Of a stretch of DNA of 16,297 nucleotides, positions 1-6,895 are shown in pieces (position 1 is the first letter of the stretch; each line of letters starts with the position of its first letter). Made by a program: the position numbers and the translations under genes. The notes under the pieces were generated by a model. The model ran no database searches, was not told the origin of the DNA, and worked only from the letters and a program-made list of their open reading frames with translations. Source of the DNA: an uncultured Pseudomonadota bacterium (GTDB taxonomy: Bacteria > Pseudomonadota > Gammaproteobacteria > Burkholderiales > SG8-41); the NCBI GenBank assembly GCA_946885605.1, contig CAMPGR010000086.1, forward strand, positions 1 to 16,297, given 5' to 3'.

Positions 1-26
1 GGGCAGGGTGGGGATGGGGTTACCGG

Positions 27-782
27 CTAATGAACGACGTAACCGCCGTCCATGACGAGCGCATGGCCGGCGACGTAACCCGCGTCCTTCGAAACCAGGA
101 AGGCGACCACACCCGCAACTTCTTCGACCGTTCCGAAGCGCCCGATCGGCACATCGCGGGCGCGCTGCTCCAGCTCTCCGGGATTGCGTCCGGCAAGAAA
201 GCCTTCTGTGGATACCGGTCCGGGGCAGACTGCATTCACGCGGATGTTTTCCGCGGCGAGCTCGAGCGCCATCGAACGCGTGAGTTGAATCAAGCCCGCC
301 TTGGTCAGGTTGTAAACCGCGCCGTAGCGCGAGGCGACGATCCCGAGCTGGCTCGCCATGTGCACGACTGAGCCGCCTCCCTGCGCGCGCATGATAGACA
401 GCACCGCCTGACTCGCAAAGAACGGTGCGCGCAGATTCACCGCGACGAGGCGGTCGAACTCTTCGTGTGTAAAATCGCCGAATGGTTTGCGCACGCGCAG
501 GCCCGCATTGTTCACGAGTATGTCGATGCGGCGCATGCGCTGGTGAGCCGCCGCGACCATCGCTTCGGCTGCGCCATCGAGCGCAAGATCGTGCAGGCCC
601 CACGCTGCGGCCGCAGCGCCCGCCGCTCGGCAAGCCGCTTGAGCGGCCTCGAGCTCCGCTTCGGTGCCGTCAGCCGCGAGATAGATCGACGCGCCTTCCG
701 ACGCGAGGCGTACGGCGACGGCGCGCCCGATGCCGCGTGAGGCGCCGGTGACGAGCGCGACCTTGCCGGCGAGCTCATGCAT
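27..782 (-). CDS. SDR family NAD(P)-dependent oxidoreductase (canonical)
   Basis: This is a 251-residue classical short-chain dehydrogenase/reductase, a cytosolic enzyme that interconverts an alcohol and a ketone with NAD(P)(H). The Rossmann cofactor motif TGASRGIG lies at residues 13-20 and the structural NNAG at 91-94. The catalytic set is complete: Asn116, Ser144, Tyr157 and Lys161 (YNLTK). The C-terminus ends in the usual VMDGGYVV strand. Length is normal for the family. The ATG at 782 is 3 bp past the stop of the upstream Bug binding protein, with only a weak AAGG ribosome site inside the end of that gene, so the two are probably co-transcribed and translationally linked. The sequence resembles 3-oxoacyl-ACP reductase (FabG)-like and glucose-dehydrogenase-like SDRs, but neither the substrate nor NAD versus NADP preference can be told. 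A role in oxidising the compound taken up by the neighbouring Bug system is inferred. Confidence 0.93.
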   Translation of the reverse strand: MHELAGKVALVTGASRGIGRAVAVRLASEGASIYLAADGTEAELEAAQAACRAAGAAAAAWGLHDLALDGAAEAMVAAAHQRMRRIDILVNNAGLRVRKPFGDFTHEEFDRLVAVNLRAPFFASQAVLSIMRAQGGGSVVHMASQLGIVASRYGAVYNLTKAGLIQLTRSMALELAAENIRVNAVCPGPVSTEGFLAGRNPGELEQRARDVPIGRFGTVEEVAGVVAFLVSKDAGYVAGHALVMDGGYVVH

Positions 783-785
783 CCG

Positions 786-1754
786 TTATTCGACCTTGAG
801 GCCGGCCGCGCGCACGACCGCGCCCCAACTGCGCACTTCGTCGGCCACGTGCTGCTTGAACTGCGCCTGCGTGTAGGGCGCGGGCTCGGCCGAATTGGAC
901 GCGAGCAGCTCCTTCATGCGCGGCTGCTGCACGGCCTTCATCGCTTCAGCGTGCAGGCGATCGACGATGCGCTTCGGGGTGCCGGCCGGTGCGAAGAATC
1001 CCGTGTTGCAGCCCATTTCGAACTTTGGAATCACTTCCGCCACCGCCGGCGCATCCGGGAACACCGTCGTGCGTTTGGGCGATGTGACACCGAGCAGCGT
1101 CAATCTTCCGGCTTTGATATGCGGAATGGCGGCGGCGATACAGGCGAAGTACATGCCCGCTTCGCCGGAGACGAGCGCAGCGGTGGCGGGGCTGCCGCCC
1201 TTATACGGCACGTGCAGCGGCTGGATGCCCGTTTCCCGTATGAAACGCTCTGCCGTGAGGTGAGTGATCGAGCCGGGTCCGGATGACGCGAAAGAGAAGT
1301 CTTTCCCCTTTGATTTCGCGTGCTGGATCAGCTGCTGTACCGATTTGATGCCGAGCTTGGGGTTGACGACGAGCACCAGCGGCGAGCGTGACGGCAGCGC
1401 GATCGGCTCGAGAGCTTTCAGCGGATTGTAGGGAAGATTGGGACGCAGCGTCGCGCTGATGGCGAGGCTCGGCACATCGGTCATGAGCAGCGTGTAGCCG
1501 TCAGGGTTCGCCTGTGCCGCGATGCCCACGCCCAGCGTGCCGGCGGCACCCGGACGATTGTCGGGAATCACCTGTTGTCCGAGCGATTCGGTCAGCGCCG
1601 CACCGAGGCCGCGTGAAATGACATCCGTGATTCCGCCCGGCGGCCAGGGAATGATGAGGCGGATCGGGCGGGTCGGATAGTCCTGGGCGTGCACTGCGGG
1701 CAACGCGAGCCACATCGTGGCGAGCAGCGTGGCGGCGGCGCGGATAAGCTTCAT
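786..1754 (-). CDS. Bug-family tripartite tricarboxylate transporter substrate-binding protein
   Basis: This 322-residue protein is a periplasmic solute-binding protein of the Bug (Bordetella uptake gene)/TctC family, which bind carboxylates and related small molecules. Residues 1-23 form a Sec signal peptide with a positive start, a hydrophobic core and a likely cleavage after VHA. The mature protein begins with the family hallmark YPTRPIRLIIPWPPGG, followed by a binding-loop region with NRPGAAG and later the DGYTLL and SSGPGS segments. The start is well supported by AAGGAGG about 9 bases upstream of the ATG. No TctA or TctB membrane gene is present, as is common for the many orphan Bug genes of Burkholderiales. 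It sits between two SDR genes on the same strand and is 3 bp from the downstream one. The ligand is unknown. Confidence 0.93.
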   Translation of the reverse strand: MKLIRAAATLLATMWLALPAVHAQDYPTRPIRLIIPWPPGGITDVISRGLGAALTESLGQQVIPDNRPGAAGTLGVGIAAQANPDGYTLLMTDVPSLAISATLRPNLPYNPLKALEPIALPSRSPLVLVVNPKLGIKSVQQLIQHAKSKGKDFSFASSGPGSITHLTAERFIRETGIQPLHVPYKGGSPATAALVSGEAGMYFACIAAAIPHIKAGRLTLLGVTSPKRTTVFPDAPAVAEVIPKFEMGCNTGFFAPAGTPKRIVDRLHAEAMKAVQQPRMKELLASNSAEPAPYTQAQFKQHVADEVRSWGAVVRAAGLKVE

Positions 1755-1795
1755 CGTGTTCCTCCTCCTTTTTCAACAGCGATTATCGAAGCTTG

Positions 1796-1811
1796 GGGAC
1801 AGGATTGTCCC
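1796..1811. promoter_or_regulatory. Inverted repeat upstream of a Bug gene
   Basis: GGGACA and TGTCCC are perfect 6-bp arms separated by GGAT. They lie in the 111-bp gap between the atypical SDR gene and the Bug gene that follows it. On the minus strand a GATAAT box (possible -10) lies between this repeat and the Bug start codon. The repeat could be an operator, a weak hairpin or a scrap of a REP-like element; nothing decides between these. Confidence 0.25.
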
Positions 1812-1865
1812 GCGGCAAACGGTATTTACCTTCCGGCCGCAGGCCGTGTCAACCCGGAGGGCCGC

Positions 1866-2660
1866 TTACCACAGCGACTTCAGCCGTCCGCCATCGAGAT
1901 TGAGCGACACGCCCGTGATGTAGCTCGCGCGCTCGGAACAGAGAAACACGATGGCGTTCGCAAGCTCTTCGGGACAGCCGAAACGGTTGAGCGAGTTTTT
2001 CCGGGCCGCAAGCCGCCGCGCTTCCTCCTCGCTCTTCGCGCCGAGCTCGGCCGCGAGGCCCTGGGCGTTGCGGCGCCAGAGGTTGGTATCGACCCAGCCC
2101 GGGCACACCGCGTTGACCAGAACATTGTCTTCGCCGAACTCCGTCGAAAGCGACTTGGTGATGTTGAGCAGCGCGCTGTTGGTGATGCCGCTCCCGAACA
2201 TGTAGGGGTCGGGCTCTTTTCCGGCGCCGCCGATCAGGTTCACGATGCGGCCCCAGCGTTGCGCCTTCATCATCGGGTAGACGAGGCGGATCGCGCGGAG
2301 AAAACCGAAAAGCTTGGTATCGAGCTGCTCTTTGAGCCCCGCGTCGCTCATCACTTCGAAGCGTCCCGAGTACATCTGCCCGGCGTTGTTGACGAGTATG
2401 TCCACACGGCCGAACTGTTTCCTCGCGCTCTCGACGAGCCGCGCGATGTCGTCGGGCTTCGTCATGTCCGCGGTCACGGCAAGGATCTCGCCGCCCGTCG
2501 CCTTCACGAGCTCCTCACGCGTGCGTTCGAGCGTTTCCGCATTGCGCCCGCAGATCGTCACGCGCACGCCTTCCTCCAGAAACTGGCGCGCCGTCTCGCG
2601 ACCGATGCCGCGGCTGCCTCCGGTGACGATGGCGCTTCTTCCCTTGATGCCCAGGTCCAT
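1866..2660 (-). CDS. SDR-fold protein with substituted catalytic residues
   Basis: This 264-residue protein has a clear SDR fold: cofactor motif TGGSRGIG at residues 13-20, NNAG at 91-94, a PGWVDT turn near 187-192 and a C-terminal LNLDGG strand. The active site is not canonical. In an ungapped comparison with the neighbouring SDR (27-782), Ser144 is replaced by Gly144, Tyr157 by Ser157 and Lys161 by Asn161, in a GSGITNSALLNITKSL stretch. The cofactor fold therefore looks intact while the Ser-Tyr-Lys set is lost. The reading frame stays open to 2735, but I place the start at the ATG at 2660: the family N-terminus (MDLGIKG) begins there and the preceding residues look like untranslated leader. 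It is first in the leftward arm, ahead of a Bug gene and a canonical SDR. It may use another mechanism, as other SDR subfamilies with such substitutions might, or act as a non-catalytic partner. Confidence 0.88.
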   Translation of the reverse strand: MDLGIKGRSAIVTGGSRGIGRETARQFLEEGVRVTICGRNAETLERTREELVKATGGEILAVTADMTKPDDIARLVESARKQFGRVDILVNNAGQMYSGRFEVMSDAGLKEQLDTKLFGFLRAIRLVYPMMKAQRWGRIVNLIGGAGKEPDPYMFGSGITNSALLNITKSLSTEFGEDNVLVNAVCPGWVDTNLWRRNAQGLAAELGAKSEEEARRLAARKNSLNRFGCPEELANAIVFLCSERASYITGVSLNLDGGRLKSLW

Positions 2661-2730
2661 ATTTTTATCCCTGCGGTAGTAGCGAATGGAAAGGAGGCCG
2701 CATAATCGCGCCTCCGGCGGTCGTAGCCGT

Positions 2731-2749
2731 CGCATTGTATAGCAATGCG
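2731..2749. promoter_or_regulatory. Putative operator: 7+7 bp inverted repeat between divergent genes
   Basis: CGCATTG and CAATGCG are perfect arms around the 5-base spacer TATAG. The repeat lies in the 167-bp gap between the divergent SDR (start 2660) and the oxidoreductase (start 2828). Placement and symmetry fit a dimeric repressor site able to control both arms. The form ATTG-TATAG-CAAT is loosely like GntR-family operators, but no GntR gene is in the window. Confidence 0.4.
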
Positions 2750-2827
2750 GGAGCGCGACTGCACGCTGCGAGACCGCACGGCTTGCTGCCAGCTGCGGGC
2801 ACGCGACACACCACGGAGCGGGACATC

Positions 2828-3697
2828 ATGAAGATCGGATTCATCGGCCTGGGTCAGATGGGCCGCGGGATGGCAGCGCGGCTTATCGAGCGCGGCTATC
2901 GCGTGACGGTGTGGAACCGCACGCGCTCCGCGGCGGAACCTTTTCTCGCGCAGGGCGCCCGAATTGCCGAGCGACCCCGGGAAGCGCTCGACGCCGACGT
3001 CGTGATCACCATGCTCGCCGATGATGCCGCAGTCGAGGCGGTATGGATCAGGCCGCAGCTCGTACGCGATGTACCTGCGACGACGGTCCATCTCAACATG
3101 GCTTCCGTGAGCTTGCGCATGGGACAAGAGCTCGCGCAGCTGCATCGCGCCGCAGGCTCGCCGTACCTATCGGCACCGGTGTTCGGCCGGCCGCACGCTG
3201 CGGCGAGCGGCGAGCTCGATATCGTTGCGGCCGGACCGGACGCCGCACTCGAGCGCTGCGTGCCGCTTTTCGAAGCGCTGGGACGACGCTGGTTCAACGT
3301 GGGGGCGGAGCCGCACCGCGCCAACATCGTGAAGATCGCGCGCAACTTCCTGCTGGGATCGATCATCGAAAGCCTGGGCGAGGCCTTCGCGCTGGTCGGC
3401 AAATCGGGTGTCGACCCGGCGCGCTTTCTCGACATCATCACGAGCACCTCGATGAACGCGCCGGCGTACCGCAACTACGGACGGCTGATGCTGGAGCGTC
3501 CGGAGCAGCCGACCTTTACGCTCCAGCTCGGGCTCAAAGATGTCGAGCTTGCGCTCGATGCGGGCGCGGAGAGCGGGGTTCCGATGCCGCTCGCGGAACT
3601 CCTGCGCCGCCAGCACCTCGCCGCTATCGAACGCGGCTACGGCGAGAAGGAGTGGGCATCGCTCGGGAACTACATCGCCGAATGCGCCGGCCTTTAG
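2828..3697 (+). CDS. NAD(P)-dependent oxidoreductase, 3-hydroxyisobutyrate dehydrogenase family
   Basis: This 289-residue protein belongs to the beta-hydroxyacid dehydrogenase superfamily, cytosolic enzymes that oxidise 3-hydroxy acids or run the reverse reduction. The N-terminus IGFIGLGQMGRGMA (residues 3-16) is the Rossmann dinucleotide motif, and WNRTR at 29-33 suggests NADP may be accepted. The expected catalytic lysine is Lys169 in VKIARN, with Asn173 after it, and KDVELALD (237-244) is the conserved C-terminal helix. The substrate loop reads APVFGRPHAAASG (116-128) rather than the APVSGG of true 3-hydroxyisobutyrate dehydrogenases, so the substrate probably differs; related reductases such as imine reductases also diverge here. 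An in-frame ATG at 2735 exists, but the GFIGLG start fixes the true start at 2828. It is divergent from the SDR-Bug-SDR arm and upstream of a second Bug gene. Confidence 0.9.
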   Translation: MKIGFIGLGQMGRGMAARLIERGYRVTVWNRTRSAAEPFLAQGARIAERPREALDADVVITMLADDAAVEAVWIRPQLVRDVPATTVHLNMASVSLRMGQELAQLHRAAGSPYLSAPVFGRPHAAASGELDIVAAGPDAALERCVPLFEALGRRWFNVGAEPHRANIVKIARNFLLGSIIESLGEAFALVGKSGVDPARFLDIITSTSMNAPAYRNYGRLMLERPEQPTFTLQLGLKDVELALDAGAESGVPMPLAELLRRQHLAAIERGYGEKEWASLGNYIAECAGL

Positions 3698-3713
3698 CGT
3701 GATCGGACGCGAA

Positions 3714-3747
3714 GCATCGTCGATGCCTGGCGCGCTTGCGCTAGAAT
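3714..3747 (+). promoter_or_regulatory. Possible promoter and operator for the second Bug gene
   Basis: GCATCG-T-CGATGC (3714-3726) is a near-perfect dyad with a 1-base centre, too tight for an RNA hairpin but suited to a protein dimer. It is followed by TAGAAT (3742-3747), a -10-like box, in the 138-bp gap before the Bug gene at 3836. No convincing -35 hexamer is visible; the dyad occupies that position, as for an activator site. Confidence 0.3.
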
Positions 3748-3835
3748 GCGCACCACCCCGGCGCGACGCGCCCGCCTTCGTTATCGAAGCAGGGTACAAG
3801 AAAACACTTAATTTCCAACAGGCAGGAGTATCGAC

Positions 3836-4819
3836 ATGAGGCGTAGCACCAGTTTGGGTTGCATGCTCGCAATTGCCGGCGCACTCGCATGCGGCATGGC
3901 GGCGGCGCAGCAGAATTATCCGACGAAGCCCGTCCGATTCATCGTCACCTATCCTCCGGGCGGCAGCTCCGAAGTGATGGGCCGCATCATCGGCAAGCAG
4001 CTGACGGAATACTGGGGCCAGCAGGTGATCATCGAGACGCGGCCGGGCGCCGACGGCGCGATCGGCATGGAGTACGCCGCCAAGCAGCCCGCCGACGGCT
4101 ACACCTTCGTGCTCGGCAATTTCGGCCCCGTTGTCGCGAAACCCTTGCTCGCCGATGTGGCCTACGACTGGAAGCGCGACTTCACGCCGGTTTCGCGTAT
4201 CACGATGGCAGCGAACATTCTGGTCGTTCCGACCACTCTCCCCGTGAAGAACGTGAAGGGCCTGGTGGCCCTCGCCAAGGCGCGTCCCGGAGAGCTCACC
4301 TACGGCACGAGCGGCCCGGGCAGCATGTCGCATTTCGCCGGCGAGATGTTCAAGCGGCTCGCGGGCGTCAACATGGTCACCGTGAACTACAAGGGCAATG
4401 CGCAGGCGATCACGGAGATCATGGGCGGGCAGATCACCAGCATGTTTTCCGATGCGCTGCCGGCGGTCCAGGCGCTGAAGACCGGCAAGATCCGAGCGCT
4501 CGCGGTGACGAGCGCCGAGCGCTGGCCGCATACGCCGGAGCTGCCCACGCTCGCCGAGGAAGGCATCAAGGGGTTCGCGGCGGTGAACTGGTGGGGCATC
4601 CTGTTCCCGGCCGGCGTGCCGCGGCCCGTCGTGGACAAAGTGAACGCAGACCTGAGGAAGTCGCTCTCACAACCCGGCGTGCGATCGGCGCTCGCGAATC
4701 TCGGTGTCGAGGCGATTTCGAGCACGCCCGAAGAGTTTCGCGCGTTCATGGAATCCGAAACAGATCGGTGGGGCAAGCTGATCCGCGAAGCGAAGCTCGA
4801 GACGCAGAAGAAGAAATAG
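3836..4819 (+). CDS. Bug-family tripartite tricarboxylate transporter substrate-binding protein (second copy)
   Basis: This is a 327-residue periplasmic Bug/TctC-family solute-binding protein. Residues 1-24 are a Sec signal peptide (RR near the start, hydrophobic core, cleavage likely after MAAA). The mature part begins YPTKPVRFIVTYPPGG, then shows ETRPGADG, DGYTFVLG, a GTSGPGS loop and a NYKGNAQ stretch, all normal for the family. AGGAG at 3824-3828 supports the ATG at 3836. It shares the fold with the Bug protein at 786-1754, but the two differ widely in sequence, so they are distinct receptors rather than a recent duplication. No TctA/TctB partner genes are present. The C-terminus ends in a lysine-rich tail. 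It ends 9 bp from the convergent DUF2214 gene. The ligand is unknown; a carboxylate is typical. Confidence 0.93.
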   Translation: MRRSTSLGCMLAIAGALACGMAAAQQNYPTKPVRFIVTYPPGGSSEVMGRIIGKQLTEYWGQQVIIETRPGADGAIGMEYAAKQPADGYTFVLGNFGPVVAKPLLADVAYDWKRDFTPVSRITMAANILVVPTTLPVKNVKGLVALAKARPGELTYGTSGPGSMSHFAGEMFKRLAGVNMVTVNYKGNAQAITEIMGGQITSMFSDALPAVQALKTGKIRALAVTSAERWPHTPELPTLAEEGIKGFAAVNWWGILFPAGVPRPVVDKVNADLRKSLSQPGVRSALANLGVEAISSTPEEFRAFMESETDRWGKLIREAKLETQKKK

Positions 4820-4839
4820 ATCGGGGCGTCAGCCGATCT
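4818..4839 (-). terminator. Hairpin at convergent stop codons, best fit to minus-strand termination
   Basis: AGATCGG and CCGATCT are perfect 7-bp arms around an 8-base loop. The element overlaps both stop codons, those of the Bug gene (4817-4819) and the DUF2214 gene (4829-4831). Read on the minus strand the stem is followed by ATTTCTTCTT, a T-rich run as in intrinsic terminators. On the plus strand no T-run follows. Confidence 0.5.
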
Positions 4840-5281
4840 GGCCCACCCCGCGCGCCATCAGCGCGGCGCAGAGGATAATCAGCACAACACCGATCAGTTC
4901 CCAGTGCATCGCCCTGCGAAGGCTTGCGAGCTTCGCAGGGTGGATTGCCGGGGTGCCGCCGGACCTGAGCGTCCTCCCCCACGACAGGAACTCGCGCGTC
5001 GGGCCGATGGAAATTACGCCTACCGCGACAAACAGCGCCAGCTTCGCGATGAAAAACGCGTTGCTGAAGTAGAACGCAGCGCCCTTTTCGAAGTAGAAGA
5101 CGCGTAACAACCCGACGATCAGCAACAGGGCGGCCGAGGCGCCGAACACCGCATCGACAATCTGAACTCTGCGCGCCTGGGTTGCCGACGGCTCGTCGCG
5201 GATCAGCACGAACTCAACAGCGAGCGCCGCGACGAGGGTGAATGCGAAAAGATGGTGCAGAAACGCAAAGAGCGCGGACAC
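4829..5281 (-). CDS. DUF2214 family inner-membrane protein
   Basis: This 150-residue protein has four likely transmembrane helices, at about residues 5-25, 44-63, 75-92 and 127-147, with an ERD-rich turn after the first (FVLIRDEPS) and a basic loop between the third and fourth. The sequence pattern (HHLFAFTLVAALAVEFVLI, then RVFYFEKG and YFSNAFFIAKL) matches the DUF2214 family of small bacterial membrane proteins, whose function is unknown to me. Length is typical and both ends are intact. It lies 70 bp downstream of the DUF2917 gene on the same strand and is convergent with the Bug gene, sharing a hairpin at their stops. The charged residues within or beside the helices could bind a cofactor or ion, but nothing supports a specific role. 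Confidence 0.85.
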   Translation of the reverse strand: MSALFAFLHHLFAFTLVAALAVEFVLIRDEPSATQARRVQIVDAVFGASAALLLIVGLLRVFYFEKGAAFYFSNAFFIAKLALFVAVGVISIGPTREFLSWGRTLRSGGTPAIHPAKLASLRRAMHWELIGVVLIILCAALMARGVGQIG

Positions 5282-5351
5282 GCATTCAGTCTATCACGAC
5301 CCCCTCTGCCACCATGGCACGCGCACGGCACTGCGCGTTCGCCGGATTCGC

Positions 5352-5798
5352 TTACCGCGACGCGAGTCCTGCCGTGCGCCTCCGCCGCGTGAGGCGTCGC
5401 CACGTTGCCGCAAACCATGCAATGGCGTCGCGGACGAGTTGCGCAAGCGCCTGGGCGCGCGCACGCCGTGCAGCGTGTTCCAGCTCCTCGATGCGCCCGT
5501 AGTCGAGCCAGACGCCGCTTCGCGCATAGCCCCCGGTGCGCCGGGGGTCGGTCCACGACACCGAAATACGGCTCGCCGCGCTCAGTGTGCTGACGACGAT
5601 GCTGCCGCGGTAGCCCGAGCAAAACCGGGTCCCGGCCGCCACGATATAGTCTTCGCCGTCGCCGGCCTGCGTGATCCACACGAGCCCGTGCTCGACGCGC
5701 ACTTCGGTGCCGCGTTCGGCGCGCAACGTGATGGCCTCTTTCGGCCCCAGATCGACGCGTCGCGGCGCCGCCTTGTATTCAGCCAACGCGATCTTCAT
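5352..5798 (-). CDS. DUF2917 domain protein
   Basis: This 148-residue soluble protein has an N-terminal all-beta domain (about residues 14-82) with the DUF2917 pattern: a short strand-rich stretch with VEHGLVWIT, then GDGEDYIVAAGTRF and a SWTD end. This is cupin-like in outline. The remainder (about 88-148) is an arginine- and alanine-rich helix-forming tail, RRARAQALAQLVRDAI and then RRLTRRRR, which could contact nucleic acid or the membrane surface. The function of the domain is not known. GGAGG sits 10 bases before the ATG at 5798. The gene is divergent from a LysR regulator, an arrangement I recall as common for DUF2917 genes in Betaproteobacteria, so control by that LysR protein is a reasonable inference. 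Confidence 0.82.
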   Translation of the reverse strand: MKIALAEYKAAPRRVDLGPKEAITLRAERGTEVRVEHGLVWITQAGDGEDYIVAAGTRFCSGYRGSIVVSTLSAASRISVSWTDPRRTGGYARSGVWLDYGRIEELEHAARRARAQALAQLVRDAIAWFAATWRRLTRRRRTAGLASR

Positions 5799-5829
5799 AA
5801 TTCATGCGCCTCCTGCATGTATCAGCGAA

Positions 5830-5844
5830 CGGGCCCGCGGCCCG
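5830..5844. promoter_or_regulatory. GC-rich inverted repeat between DUF2917 and LysR genes
   Basis: CGGGCC and GGCCCG form perfect 6-bp arms around CGC in the 110-bp gap between divergent genes. It could be the regulator's binding site or an RNA hairpin in the LysR leader. It is not the usual T-N11-A LysR box, and GC-rich dyads arise often by chance in such DNA. Confidence 0.25.
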
Positions 5845-5908
5845 CTGCAAGGAAATATGACGCCGCAAGGAAGAGCGAACAAGCGGTACTTTGGCATGGC
5901 ATGGATGC

Positions 5909-6895
5909 ATGAAACGCATGCGTAAAAGGCGCGATCTCCCGGCGCTCGACCTCCTGAAGGCGTTCGAGGCTGCGGCGCGCCACCTCTCCTTCACGAGGGC
6001 GGGCGCGGAGCTCTTTTTGAGCCAGTCGGCGGTGAGCCGACAGATCCAGCAGCTCGAGGAGCAACTCGGAGTGCGGCTCTTTTTGCGCAGGACCCGCGCG
6101 CTGCTTTTGACCGATGCCGGCCAGCGTTACTACCGCGCTGTCGCGGAGGCGCTCGGTGATTTACGCGAAGCGACTGCGCGCCTCGCCCTCGTCGACCGCG
6201 ACCGCACGGTGCGCGTCACGACGACCGTCACGTTCGCCTCGCTGTGGCTGGTGCCGCGCCTTGCCGACTTCCAGCAGAAGCATCCCGGGATCGACGTGCA
6301 TCTTGCCGCCGACAACGCGCTGCGCGACCTCGATCGCGAGGGGCTCGATCTTTCGATCCGCTATTCGACGGGTAGGGTGGCCGGTCCCGGCGCGGTCAAG
6401 CTCTTCGGCGAGCGTGTCATGCCGGTGTGCAGTCCGAAGCTGCTCGCGAAGCGGGCGCTCGAGCGGCCCGATGACCTCGCGCACTTCGTGCTGCTCCATT
6501 ACGAAGATCCGGAGCGCAGCGCGCCCTGGCTCTCGTGGGACGTGTGGTTCGAGGTGATCCGAATGAAGCGCATCGCGGCGAAAGGCATGCTCCACTTCAG
6601 CCATTACGATCAGGTCATCCGCGCCGCCATCGACGGGCAGGGCGTCGCGCTTGGGCGGCTCCCGCTCATTGCGGGGCTGCTCGCCGACGGCATGCTCATC
6701 ACGCCGTTTCGCGATGCGCGTTTCAGCACGAAGACCGAGGACCGCGCCTACTGGCTCATTGCGTCCGAGCCCGCGCGCACGCGCAAGCCCGTGCAAGCCT
6801 TCACGGAGTGGTTGGCCGGTGAGGCGGCCGCGGCGGCGCGCGCAACGGTTCACGCCCCTGCGCGCGCCGCGCGCCACAGCGCGGTGAAGCGCTGA
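5909..6895 (+). CDS. LysR-family transcriptional regulator, GcvA type
   Basis: This is a LysR-type DNA-binding regulator of about 328 residues. The winged helix-turn-helix covers residues 12-71 and includes LKAFEAAARHLSFTRAGAEL and SQSAVSRQIQQLEEQLG, followed by RRTRALLLTDAG. A linker helix leads into the two-lobed effector-binding domain (about 95-300), with the FASLWLVPRLADFQ entry typical of the GcvA/AmpR-like branch. The effector is unknown. The start is uncertain: a TTG at 5891, ATG at 5909 and ATG at 5918 are all in frame. Relatives usually begin a few residues before the LPALDLLKAF stretch, so one of the ATGs is likelier; AAGGAAG at about 5867-5873 is too far upstream to decide. The C-terminal 28 residues are Ala/Arg-rich and overlap the convergent DUF72 gene by 46 bases. 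It probably regulates itself and the divergent DUF2917 gene. Confidence 0.92.
   Translation: MKRMRKRRDLPALDLLKAFEAAARHLSFTRAGAELFLSQSAVSRQIQQLEEQLGVRLFLRRTRALLLTDAGQRYYRAVAEALGDLREATARLALVDRDRTVRVTTTVTFASLWLVPRLADFQQKHPGIDVHLAADNALRDLDREGLDLSIRYSTGRVAGPGAVKLFGERVMPVCSPKLLAKRALERPDDLAHFVLLHYEDPERSAPWLSWDVWFEVIRMKRIAAKGMLHFSHYDQVIRAAIDGQGVALGRLPLIAGLLADGMLITPFRDARFSTKTEDRAYWLIASEPARTRKPVQAFTEWLAGEAAAAARATVHAPARAARHSAVKR

Noticed and set aside
3167..4531. A 454-codon open frame antisense to the dehydrogenase and second Bug genes
   Set aside because: Composition is that of a GC-driven shadow frame; both sense genes are intact family members.
5891..5908. TTG at 5891 as the LysR start
   Set aside because: It adds six atypical residues (including Trp, His and Cys) before the normal family N-terminus; two ATG codons follow at once. 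It cannot be fully excluded.
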